In this document: positions 9,307-20,600 of the stretch, piece after piece
Position numbering within the stretch: position 1 is the stretch's first letter
How the letters are laid out: each line of letters starts with the position of its first letter
Source of the DNA: Polytrichum commune
Taxonomy: Eukaryota > Streptophyta > Polytrichopsida > Polytrichales > Polytrichaceae
DNA: 64,000 nt
Assembly (NCBI GenBank): GCA_950295325.1
Contig: OX485809.1
Span: forward strand, 36,773,081-36,837,080
Reading direction: 5' to 3'
The notes under the pieces: model-generated
What the model was told of the DNA's origin: nothing
The model's database searches: none
What the model saw: the letters and a program-made list of their open reading frames with translations, nothing else
Translations under genes and position numbers: made by a program

Positions 9307-9650
9307 TAGTAATTTCTAGGCAGGAAAATCGTATCAACCAACCGGCTCCTACCCCTCTCCCTGAGCTATCGTGTACACCTTATTCAATAAATAATGGTCA
9401 TCATTATGACCCACCCTCTTTTATTCTATTGGTATTTCTTGGTTGTTTTTAGTACGTTGCTTACTCGAATTACGATTAACACTTATGTCTTTTACTCCCC
9501 ATTAATCCTTTACAGTTTACCGCCCTTCCTAGCTCTTATTCCCCCTTTAACTTAACCCGATCGAAACTTTTGACCATTCGCGTTTCTTATCCTTTTGACT
9601 AACCCCGAAAATACCATATCAAGGTTTTAACAAGATTTTACAGTTAAGTC
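9307..9650. other. Spacer with no recognised feature
   Basis: Plain intergenic sequence between the SINE-like segment and the broken transposase. Nothing coding or repetitive recognised. Confidence 0.5.
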
Positions 9651-10696
9651 TTAATGTGGGCACAAGTTTGGGCTCACACTCTTGCATGATTTTTTAAAGT
9701 GCATTGCTACTGAATAGAGAAGAGCATCTATTGCTTTTGACATGTTTTTGCAAGGTCCTACTTTTGTTGCATCTATAGCCGCTAAGTTAGTCCTATGTGC
9801 CACACAATGAATAGAGGTTAGAAAAGAATTTACCTTGTCCTTCAATCGTGCGGCAACTCCATTTTGCTTGCCGATCATGGTCGATGCTCCACACACTTGT
9901 CAAAATCTAGCCCCCATTCTTTCATGCTCCTTGTTAGTGTTTCAAATATTATACATGCATCTTTTTTCCCTTCTTCAATATGCAATAATCCAAGAAATAC
10001 ACAAAGAGGAAGTCCCTCCTCAACAAAACTAGCAAAAACAACAAGATCATTACGGATATATCCTTGGACTCATTAATCATAATACCGAAAAACCTAGAGT
10101 CTCGAACTCTATCTAATATTTTTTTTTTAACCACGGATGAAATGCAAAATAAAATCTCACAACAACTTTTCTCATCGTGATAAAGTTCTCCGTCATGTTA
10201 GCTTTAACTTTTACAAGCAAAGCATACAAACCCGGAAACTTATGAAATGGAATGACTTCTTTTCCTACATAATATGCAGCTTGAAACAAAGAATGCATGG
10301 CCCCATCACATGCCCGATTCACCTCTACAATACCTTTCTCCATTGTTCGCTCACCTTTTTGCATTGCCCAAGTCAAACGCCCATGCTCTGCACTCTTTCC
10401 ATGGTCTTGAAATGCTGAGATCCGAATGTTAATGTTGCCCACAGTGGCAAAGGCTAATCTACCCCCTTTTTGTCTACAAACTTTGCAAAAAACTCTACCC
10501 GTTTGAGAATCAAAGTCAATCCAATCAAATTTGTGTACCATGCATCCTTCCATTGACTCACAACAATTTCTAAAGAAGTCAAACCTAGACGAGATGTGCA
10601 ACCTTCTGATGATGATGAAGTTTGAGTAAGAGGTGTATCATCGCTTGCTGAATTCTTAAACAACATACTCCGCAGGCATTTTTGTCTCTTCGCCAT
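9651..10696 (-). pseudogene. Broken hAT-type transposase (ZMYM/KIAA1586-like, DUF4371)
   Basis: Read on the minus strand, three open pieces in shifting frames form one protein remnant. The N-terminus starts at the ATG at 10696 (MAKRQKCLRS). A TTF/BED-like zinc finger follows (VFCKVC, then H and AEHGR, in the 10601-10113 piece). The catalytic region comes next (FFGIMINESKDISV, 10134-9949, then GASTMIGKQNGVAARLK and TSIHCVAHRTNLA, 9896-9651). This order is typical of domesticated or autonomous hAT relatives annotated as zinc-finger MYM-type or KIAA1586-like proteins. At least two frame changes and an internal gap make it non-functional, and the C-terminal dimerisation region is missing. The terminal repeats of the parent element were not identified. 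Confidence 0.75.
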
Positions 10697-10738
10697 GTGA
10701 CCTGCACACCCAATCAGTATTAAGTATTAGAACTAACC

Positions 10739-10907
10739 CAGCAAATTAACAGCAAATGAACTAACCCAGCAAATGCACTAACCCAGCAAAAACCCAGCAA
10801 CTTAACACCCTAAAACAAACCCAGCAACTTAACAACCCAACAAATGCACTAACCATGCAAAAACCCAACAACTTAACAAACCCAGCAAATGCACTAACCC
10901 AGCAAAT
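10739..10907. repeat. Short tandem repeat of AACCCAGCAA-type units
   Basis: The phrases CCCAGCAAATGCACTAA and CCCAGCAACTTAACA alternate imperfectly about eight times just outside the transposase start. It is a degenerate minisatellite, and hAT elements often carry such subterminal repeats. Confidence 0.7.
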
Positions 10908-11147
10908 TTTGAATGACAAACTTCCATTTTTGCTCAAATGTATCAAAAGTGACAAACTATCAACAAATTATTTTGTGTGTGTGTTTACTGAAGTGCTCCA
11001 AACATATCATGACAAACTGTGAAACAAATTAAACTGCATCAATCATCACTTTAATCTGTTACAACGGCTTCTACAACTCGGAATTCGGTCTAGTGTACAC
11101 TAAAGTGAAAAGGAAATTAAAGTATATCACATCATACCACAGCAAAT

Positions 11148-11223
11148 TTACTTTCATTTAGTGACTCGGAATTACCGAATTCTGTATTTACTTTAATTTG
11201 CTGTGTACACTAAATGAAAGTAA
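11148..11223. repeat. Small inverted repeat
   Basis: TTACTTTCATTTAGTG (11148-11163) is matched exactly in inverse at 11208-11223. Related words (GGAATTC, TTTACTTTAAT) recur through 11020-11310, so this is part of a scrambled repetitive patch. Confidence 0.6.
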
Positions 11224-11548
11224 CTCGGAATTCAGTCTAGTGCATTTACTTTAATCTGCCACAACAATGAAAAGGAACACCGCCACAACAAATTAAAGTA
11301 AATACACATCATACCAGGTTAGACGGTTAGGTGCCAGCTACCACAAACGATGAGTCTGTACTTTCAACACAAGACAAAGAGCACCAAAAAACTAAAAACT
11401 TTCGAAGCACTTAAGAAAAAACCCTTTCGTAGGCTTGGAACTTAGGCAAAGGTTGAAGGTTGATACACCTTGGTGGTGGGAAGCTGTCCCCATGCCAAAG
11501 GCAACAAAACAAGAATCCAACCATGACCAAATAACACTACACTGATAT

Positions 11549-11743
11549 TGTATTTACTGTCACTACTATTTGGAGTTAAACATTTCTACACATTTTGCTT
11601 TTAGTGTCGTGTTTTGACCAGTAAAGATATGAATGTTCAATAATGTCCAAACCACCAATTTGACCTTCGTTAGCAAAAGAATGAGATATACAGTAAATAG
11701 TTATAACGTTGCATAATTCCAAATAATAATGGCACTAAATACA
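11549..11743. mobile_element. MITE, 195 bp, family A
   Basis: Imperfect terminal inverted repeats of about 35 bp: the left end TGTATTTACTGTCAC with GTTTGGAGTT-like core is matched in inverse by GGAATTATGCAAC and TAGTGCC sequence at the right end. A copy of nearly the same size (204 bp) with the same ends lies at 58619-58822, which supports the boundaries. No coding capacity. Confidence 0.7.
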
Positions 11744-14100
11744 ACATTTAATGCAGTAAGTTTTACGATTATGACAAGTAGCAAGCCCGAGAGTAAATGC
11801 CTGCAACCATCGCCAGGCTCTCAAAAAAGCCATAAAAAATAACTACATAGGACTTCCTCACTAAGGTTTCTGCAAGATTGAGAAAACTGGAGAGCAGTGT
11901 ACTCTTCCATCAGCAAAACATCAGACACTTTGTGAAGAACTTCATGCTGAGAGTAGCTGACCAAAGAGATCTGAGAAGCACATCCACAACAACGGTGAAG
12001 GAAAACTAACCACATCTGTTGTTTGACACACAAGTTCACATGGCATTCAGGTAGCAAAGATAAGAGGAATGGAGACTCTTAATTGCACCTCGGAGCAGGA
12101 GAACACATAAAAATACATTCATTCTGTGTGTACAAACTCTTGGGTATGGAAAGTGAACTGTAGAAAATTTTGCCAATCCAACTCCATATCCACACTCTGA
12201 CTGATGCCACATCTACTAGGCCATACTACAAGAGTCTAAACACATTGCTCAAGAGAATCAAACCTACACTTAAAAAAAGGCAAGAATATGGATCACAATT
12301 TGCAAACTTCAAAGCCCATGCACCATTATATCTACAAGGTCAAAACAGGACCAGTGCACTGCAATTCGTGTTCCAAAAAGAATAAGTGAGTTATCACAAA
12401 GACATGAGATTGTGAATTCATTTCCTGCAAAATGGGTCCCCATACATACAACTATGCCTTAAATTGTTCAGTGGGTGTGCAAACTCCAAAGTATTCACTG
12501 CTATTAATTGTGTAAGCTTAGTACCTTCACTCTTCAACTGACTGCAACTTTCATCCATAGCAACTCCATATGCACACACAAGCTGCATGACACACCTAGC
12601 AGACTTGACACCGAGAGCATCAAAACTACACTTGAAGAATGCAAGAACACACATCATCGCAATTCACAAAACTACAAACCCGTGCCCTACAATATCTAGC
12701 TATAAGTTCAAAACAGTATTGATGGCACTGCATAATTGAGTCATAGCCAGGTCAAGACTGAGAACTTCATAGAAAATGTCCATAACGTTCCATATTCTTA
12801 CGACCTCATTCTCCAACTGTTTAAAGCCACACCAACAAAGACATCTGCAATCTCTCAAATTTCATGCAGCTTTCCTCATCTCTTTTGACATGCACACTTT
12901 CAACAAGACACGTTCAGAAAGCCAGGACAACGCACTTACCAGACGAGCTTCAAATCCCCTAGGCATGAGTTCAAGGGGCTTGATGCTACTCCGATGCCAA
13001 GATGTGAAGCTTGGAAGTTGAGAAGCTGGAAGGAAACAGATGACAATAGTGAGTTAACAGAGCAAGGAATTGATAGTCGGACCTCAAATCTCTCTGCTAA
13101 AGCCACAAGTTCTTCACAACCGGTCTTCTAGTTCTACTTCTCAAGCAGTCCTTCGAAATCCATTCCATTGCCTGATCGTGCGATAACGGCGTGAGGAGTT
13201 TGATGTTCCTGGCCAAGAACAGGTTGCTTCTAGATCACTTCTAATGCTTCGGTTCTTAATGAGATGAGCAATTGTTAATCCACAAACAAGAGGCGCAACA
13301 CGCTTAGAACAGGGGCATTGAGAGGAGTCCATTGATACCACTTGTGTCTGGATAAGAAAAGGTGAACACATTTAAATGTCGATCGTATTTAGAACTAATT
13401 ATTTAACGCAAGTTTTCTTTAAAACGGGGATCACAGTCCACAGATCATCTACAAAGGAGGCGATCGATTTGCTCCATGAGTTTGGAGGATCCGATCTAAG
13501 TAATGTGCAACCTCCTTGCCGACTCAAGCAGACACATATTCTAAGTAAAACACTACCTCACATGGCTGAACCTGTAACACATTCAAGCGGCGATAATTTC
13601 ACAAGATTGCAAAATCTTCCTCCAGGCTAATACTATGTCGAAGGCGGAAGCAACACAGACAAGAATGAGGATCACAATGTGTGTGTGTCTCTCTCTCATA
13701 TTTACAGCGATTCAGAACTCAACTCAAGAGCGAACAACAAGCAACAAGCATCGTACCTCTTGTTTAGACAAAGACCGGTAGAACAACCCTACCAACTGAA
13801 GCGTCTAATAGCAGTTGATCAGCAGAGCAACGGATCAGCAGAGCGGCGATGGAGGAGGAGCGGAGCGGCGATGGAGGAGGAGAGCAGCGGAGCGGCAATG
13901 GAGAGCAACGGAGAGACGATGGAGGCGGAAGCGATGAAGAATGAGTGGAGAAATGGCGGGGGGAGGGGACCCCTATCTCCCTCATGACCCTCCCCATACA
14001 CGGCCGGGATCCGGACCATACCCTTGGAGGTCGGCTGGTATCCGTCAATACCCTCAGGGGGGCGGTTAATAACCGGGAACTTCTAGATTGAACCCTTGAA
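11744..14100. other. Unresolved region with repeated blocks and short minus-strand frames
   Basis: No protein family was recognised. Short minus-strand frames at 12057-11821 and 12657-12418 look mildly protein-like but match nothing I know. Two blocks, about 12170-12370 and 12560-12740, are diverged direct copies (ACTCCATAT..., later ...AAGGTC/AAGTTCAAAACAG). The end, 13830-13960, is a purine-rich GGAGGAG/GGAGCGG patch. It may be a decayed gene or an unrecognised element. Confidence 0.3.
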
Positions 14101-14205
14101 TTATCCGGGAATTCAAAATGAATACCCGTCAATAACCGGTTGGTTCCCTATATGGATCGGATGCCCATCCGACTACACCCTTCTATATCCGGTTTTTTGG
14201 CCAAA

Positions 14206-14256
14206 CCAATCGGTTCATTTGTAACTAACCGCCGGTTCTCCCCGAACATTGGACTC
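14206..14256. repeat. Fragment of the repeat family seen at 51.4 and 54.2 kb
   Basis: CGGTTCATTTGTAACTAAC followed by GGTTCTCCCC matches the arms of the inverted-repeat element at 51453-51784 and the repeat at about 54200. Only about 50 bp are shared. Confidence 0.6.
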
Positions 14257-15399
14257 AACAAAGAAGAGTGTGATCAATGTTGTACATGAAGGTCTTGTCT
14301 TAGTAGGGAAGGGATATGACTTTGATTGTACCATCCTCAAATCTTTGGAGTCATGACTTCCTATGATTGATGACCAACTTTTGAGATTGGAGAAGGGTGG
14401 AGGGTGCAATCCTCTTTCCACATCTAGGCTACCCAAAAGACACCATCTCCAATCTTCACCCTTGCCATGTTTGCAATTTATGGTAGAATTGTCACGAGCA
14501 TTTGAGAACTAGTTGTGGCCATACCTACCATCTTGGTTTACAAAACATGCTAAAGAATCATGTGAGTGTTTAGTTTTTGACCTAACAACAAACCTCCTCA
14601 ATCTAGTATGTGCACTTTAAATTTCATGCATAGTCTTTGTGTATTCATATTTTCTTTGGCAAAACATAACTCATCCCAACGATCATGTCCTTGTAGCATT
14701 TGCTTGTTTCTTTATCTACATATATTATGAATTTTTGAATCCATGCATGACATACCATCCTACTTGGGTGGCTTTGATGGAAATAATGTTACTTCATAAA
14801 ACATCAAAAATTATAGATATTGATTTTTAGAGAAACAAAAGTCAACAAGGAAAATGATGGAAATAACCAATATTCGAGTTTGTCAATCTCTATTTTGGTA
14901 AAAAAATAAATAACATTTGATTCTTAGATTCAAATTTGCTTAGGTAAGACGGCAATCCTTTACTTTAGTAATTCATACAAAAATTAAAAATGCATTCTTG
15001 AAGACTAGACTAGCATGTATAAGGACCTATAATCATGAGTATGTGCAAGTCCTTGGTGGCTTTCATGGGTTCATGTAGTGAGTCAAATAAGTTCTCAAGA
15101 TGCATAACAATTCCTATGAAACCTCAAGAACTTTAGATACTCATGCTCAAGTGCATAAAGTCCTTTTAATACTAATTTTGGAGTTTCTTTGGCCACCCAA
15201 TATTGCCCACTCAATTTTGGAGTTTCTTTGGTCTTGGACCTTAAGGTATACAAATCTTATTTCATTACTTCTTGTTGTTAACAAACTTTGAGGATGTAGT
15301 CCAACCCTTTCACACACATGTCTCCCTAATGTCCATTTTGAGATAATCACCTAATTATCCGATACTCAAATATACTATAACATAATTAGGCTTAGTCAC
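14257..15399. other. AT-rich spacer with no recognised gene
   Basis: No conserved protein frame. A short duplication, TTTTGGAGTTTCTTTGG, occurs twice at about 15176 and 15215. Confidence 0.5.
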
Positions 15400-16111
15400 C
15401 CATGTGTAAAGTAGTCTTGGACTGGTCTTGTCTTTTCTTGATACCATATAGGTGTATGTAATGCGGATTTCACATTTTTCTTGATACCAAGTTAGGTATA
15501 GGTATTTGACGATGTTTTTGTTTCCAATACCATTCATGTCTATATACCATGCAAAAAACCTTTGTACCTAAGGTAAAATCTGCCATAGTATCAACATGGT
15601 GTAGAATGATAGTGAGTGAAATAAGAACTTTGGTACACAAAGATTCTTTGTCCTTGATATACCCACCAAATATCAATATTTTACTAGAACTACATTTTTG
15701 ATAACCACAAGTGAGTTCTTTGATACCAATATTGATGTTGATTGTTCATACACATCCATTCACATCCATTCACATCCATTCACCTATATACAAGTCCAAC
15801 ATTGACGTAAACTAATGTTGGTTTGGCATGGGCTTTCTTAAATACCATTTGAGTATCTATAATGAGAAATCACATTTTTTTTAATATTAGTAGCGTATTT
15901 GGTGATAACTTTTATTGTCTATACCATTTGAGTCTAACTACCATGCAAGAACCTTCATACCTCGACAAAACCGTCCTAGTATCAAAATGGTTTAGAATGG
16001 TATCAACCCAAATAACAACCCGAGTATAAAACAATTCTATCACCTTGACATATTCACCAATATTTATGACAACTTTGATACCCATGGGTAGGTTCTTTGA
16101 TACCATTATTG
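15400..16111. repeat. Diverged direct duplication of about 350-400 bp
   Basis: The block around 15420-15740 is repeated at about 15830-16111 with many changes. Shared landmarks in order: a TTCTT...ATACCAT start, CACATTTTT, ATACCAT with TACCATGCAA, AGTATCAA, TTTAGAATGRTA and the closing TTCTTTGATACCA.TATTGAT. It is a tandem duplication of unrecognised origin. The Mutator-like element is inserted at the end of the second copy. Confidence 0.65.
15751..15783. repeat. Minisatellite, 10-bp unit
   Basis: CACATCCATT is repeated three times without change, followed by a partial copy (CAC). Confidence 0.9.
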
Positions 16112-16120
16112 ATCAACATT

Positions 16121-17276
16121 GGCGGACATTAAGTTCGCCTGTACGAACTATGGGGGTGTCAGATCCGGGCAGGGGCAGCCTCCAGGGTAATTTTTGAACC
16201 CGACCGAAAACTGCTGTCCGCCCCGCCCAACTTCGAAAAAAATATTGCCCTTGCATTCTTGAAGGCCGCTTGACTACAAATCCCATATTGAGTGCACTTC
16301 GCCTTCAAGGTCTAAAATCCAATATATATGTGCACTTCCAATTAGTAAATAAGCAATTCATTGGGATTTCATTCCGGAAATGAAACCATCAATGAAGCAC
16401 GTAATTAACTTGGAGGTCAAATAAAATTGCAAAATCCTCATTAACATTGAGGTTATAATTTTAACGACTTACCATTTGAAATTGTCTTTTGTCATTCTAA
16501 AATGACACTTAAATTTAGTGTTCTGATTTAGTATGTATACTTTATAATATTTTAGTAACACCGCCTACTTTCACAAGTATTCATACACATTCAAACCAAT
16601 TAAGTGTGATTTAATGTCATTAAGTCTAATTAATTTGGATTAATCCTAGTTAAGCCCAAATAAATCAGAAAAGCATGCTTACCAAATTAAGTAAGACTAA
16701 TTAATTATAAATTTTAATTACTGGAATTAAATCTAATTAATTCCAGTAATTAAATGAACCAATTCATTCCAGTCATTCATTTCAGTAATTAAATTAATTA
16801 ATTACATGTGTATGAATACTTGTGAAAGTAGGCAGCGTTACTAAAATATTATAAAATATACATACTAAATCAGCACACTAAATTTAAGTGCCATTTTAGA
16901 ATGACAAAAGACAATTTCAAATGGTAAGTCGTAAAAATTATAACCTCAATGTTAATGAGGATTTTGCAATTTTATTTGACCTCCAAGTTAATTACGTGCT
17001 TCATTGATGGTTTCATTTCCGGAATGAAATCCCAATGAATTGCTTATTTACTAATTGGAAGTGCACATATATATTGGATTTTAGACCTTGAAGGCGAAGT
17101 GCACTCAATATGGGATTTGTAGTCAAGCGACCTTCAAGAATGCAAGGGCAATATTTTTTTCGAAGTTGGGCGGGGCGGGCAGCAGTTTTCGGTCGGGTTC
17201 AGAAATTTTCCTGGAGGCTGCCCCCGCCCGGATCTGACACCCCTGAAAGTTCGTATGGAGGAACTTAATGTCCGCC
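16121..17276. mobile_element. Non-autonomous Mutator-like foldback element, 1,156 bp
   Basis: The element starts GGCGGACATTAAG and ends CTTAATGTCCGCC. Almost its whole length is two inverted arms of roughly 550 bp meeting near 16700 in a TAATTAATT-rich centre. It is flanked by a perfect 9-bp direct repeat, ATCAACATT (16112-16120 and 17277-17285), the hallmark of Mutator-superfamily insertions. No transposase frame is present, so it must be mobilised by another element. The arms are highly alike, which points to recent insertion or arm conversion. A diverged relative of one arm lies at 62411-62845. Confidence 0.92.
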
Positions 17277-17485
17277 ATCAACATTGGTGGAAACCCACCC
17301 TAATTATCCATCTTCTACCAAAGCAGGCCATGTCAGAGAAGACTAAAATTATCATCCAAGGCTACCTAGCCACATGGAGCGTCAGACTGCAACGAACCCA
17401 AGTATAGAAGCAAACACAAGCGGGTAACATGATGGATATCACTGGGTATGATCATGGAAGGGTAGCAACTATACACGAACCCCAG

Positions 17486-17493
17486 TATATAAG
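17486..17493 (+). promoter_or_regulatory. TATA box of the carboxypeptidase gene
   Basis: TATATAAG lies 136 bp before the start codon, inside a block (CCCAGTATATAAGCAA, then CACAAGCGGGTAAC) that is a duplicate of a block about 80 bp upstream (CCCAAGTATAGAAGCAA), where the TATA is degenerate. The downstream copy is the likely core promoter. Confidence 0.6.
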
Positions 17494-17628
17494 CAACCCC
17501 CGACACAAGCGGGTAACAAGCCGGATATCAGTAGGGTAGGAACTGCGTCTACACGAAGGAAGGAAGGCCACTCTTCTCTCTGCAACCAAACGAGACTCGA
17601 CAGAGATCCTTGCTGCTCGTTTGCCACC

Positions 17629-20600
17629 ATGAAGAAAGTTGCTCCTGCTCTTGCTGTCTCTCTGCTTCTCCTTTGCTATCTTGATCTCACCTGTGCTCTG
17701 CGTCCTCCCGGGTTACCAAGATTTCCAAAATTGACGAACAGAGCTCAAAACAGAGCAGAATGGAGCATTACGGGGGGAGGAGGAGTGGAGTACTCGGTGG
17801 AGTATTACACACAAGTGGTGGACCATTTCAGTTTCCGGAACGAGAGCACATTCCAACAACGCTATTTGATCCACAAACACTACTGGACAGGGGCTGCCAG
17901 CAAGGGGCCCATCTTTCTCTACTGTGGGAATGAAGGGGACATTGAGTGGTTTGCTGCCAACACTGGGTTCTTATGGGACATTGCTCCTGTCTACGGTGCT
18001 CTCATTCTCTTTCCTGAGGTGGGTCGTCATCGAATGCTGAATTTCTCTTAAGTTTTGAGATTTGGGTTTGCCTTATTTGGAAGCCACAAGAGGGGAAGAA
18101 TTATGCATTGGTCTTTTTTGTTACGTTCTGATTTGATGGAATAGCATCGACTTTTGGGAGGAATGTATAGATGTTCCTTGATTTCTCACTTTCTGTCAAT
18201 TGAGCATTTATCTGCTTCACTCTGCTTCACTCTGCTACCAAAAACCTCAACACATCTGGATTGACATCAGGAGCATGTCAGAGTTAAACACTGTTGCTGT
18301 TAAAATCTTTGACATCTTCATCCATGGAAGTTTTAATGAGCCTCTCATTCTTTTTCCCGAGGTGGGTCGTCATGGAATGCTGAAGTTTGCTTAATTTTAG
18401 CATTTGGGTTTGCCTTCAGTTGGAAGCCACAACAGGGGAAGATCTATGCATTGGTCCTTTCGTCACGTTCTGATGTGATGGAATAGCATCGATTTTTAGG
18501 AGGAATGTGGAAAAATTTTAACAGCCCCAGGGTTCAACTATTACTCTCTTTCTTTCACCTGAGAAATTATCACATGTCTGGTTCACTCCGCTAAAAAATC
18601 CTCTGTTCTGGCCACACCCCCACACCTTACCCATCTGGATTGACATCAGATTGCTCTCATTCTCTTTCCTGAGGTGGGTCATCATGGAATGCTGAAGTTT
18701 GCTTAGTTTTGAGATTTGGGTTTGCCTTCATTTGAAAGCCACAACAGGGAATGAATTATGCACTGGTTTTCTTTGGTACGTTTTGATGCAATGGAATAGC
18801 ATCGATTTTTAGGAATGTAGTTGTTCTTTGATTTCTCTCTTTCTATCAATTGAGGAAATATCACACGTCTGCTTACTCCGTACCAAAACCTCTTGTATGG
18901 CCACACGCCAACACCTTACCACATCTGGATTGACATCAGAAGCATGTCAGAGTTAAACCCTGGGGCTGTTAAATTTTTTTGACATCGTCATCAATTGAAA
19001 TTCCTATGAAACTGATGTGAGGACTGGAGGTTTATATGACTTTTGATTTATCAGCAGGCTTAATGGTAATGAACTTCCAAGTAGTAGATATCCTTGATGA
19101 GGCACAATGAGTTTTCACGAACCTGCACTGCATGCAATGCGCCATTCTGTGCATATTTGTGGAATTTATCAAATCCTATGCTTACATTTTCAGGATCTAG
19201 AATTCTACGTAATTGTTGCTTCAAAAGCAATTTGTCAGCTGCTGGAAAATTGGCAAAGTGTGATATCTCTTCACATTTAATTTGAAAATATTACTTAGCT
19301 CCTTTTTCTAAGAAACTTCTTCTGAGAGTTGGGTTGGTTGTGCATAGTGGAGAAATCAAGTTCTAAATCACTGTGTTTGAGTTCTCAGGAAACATATCCT
19401 TTACCTGGTGTTTCCTTCCTGTCCGCGCTTTTTATGATATAGATTGAGGATTTGCTTGCATTGTCTTTTTTGCACAACATATGTGGAAGATAGTAATAAG
19501 TGAAACTGCATTTACAATTTTATCATTTATGATGGCGAATAACTCTTTTATGGCAAGGATGAAAATTCTGTGATGTGCAGCATCGCTATTATGGAGAATC
19601 CATGCCTTATGGGACCGAGGAAGCATCCTACAAAGATGCAAACTCGTTGAGTGCATTGACCTCTGAGCAGGCTCTGGCTGATTTTGCCACCCTGGTTATT
19701 GACCTCAAGAAAAACCTGTCAGCTGAAGCCTCGCCAGTGGTTTTATTTGGTGGCTCCTATGGTGGAAGTAAGTTGACGTGTTTCCTTCAAATGGTTTTGT
19801 AGTTCAAATCTAAAATTTGACTCAGAGAATCTAACATATGATTCCATTTATATTGGGTGTACTTATGCTTTTAGAGAGTCTTCTAAGTATATGATGAACC
19901 TCACTGTTGTATTATCGGGATTGCAATAAAACAGTGTTGGCAGCTTGGATGCGACTGAAGTATCCGCATATTGCAATTGGAGCTGTGTCAGCTTCTGCCC
20001 CTATCTTACAATTTGAAGACATTGTGCCAACTGACACCTTCTACAGGATTGTCAGTGAGGATTTCAAGGTCATCGCTCCTAAATTAGCATCTCTCCTTTC
20101 TGGACACATTCAGTTATCTTGCAACTGAGTTGTAACAATACCATGTCCCGCAAATTCTGAGAGTAAAACATGATCTTTGATGCAGCGGGAAAGTACAAGT
20201 TGTTTCAACTACATCAGGGACTCATGGGATGTCATAGACAAGGTAGCTTCTGAAAATGATGGCCTGCACAACCTCAGCACCGTATTTCATATGTGTCGGT
20301 ATGTATTGAGTCCTTCAATTTTGTTTCTTATATATTTGCACACAAATATTGGCTTGCAATATTGGGTCCCAACTCCATTCCTTTACTCGATATTGAAGAT
20401 TTCAGTAATGAAATGCTATCAATATTGGCCTGCCCTTGAGTTTTAATGGTTTTCAATTGACAATTCTTGTCTCTATTGTCTGATAAATAATGTACTTTCA
20501 TCCCTGCAATGTCTACTTGTTAGGTGTATGCAACTTGATGGTTTCTATCTGTCAATAAATTATGAGTGAATTTATGACCCGAGGATTGTCTTCTGGATAT

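Noticed and set aside
13679-14132. Open frames in a purine-rich stretch, both strands
   Set aside because: They reflect the GGAGGAG-type low-complexity composition, giving poly-Ser or Glu-rich products without family resemblance.
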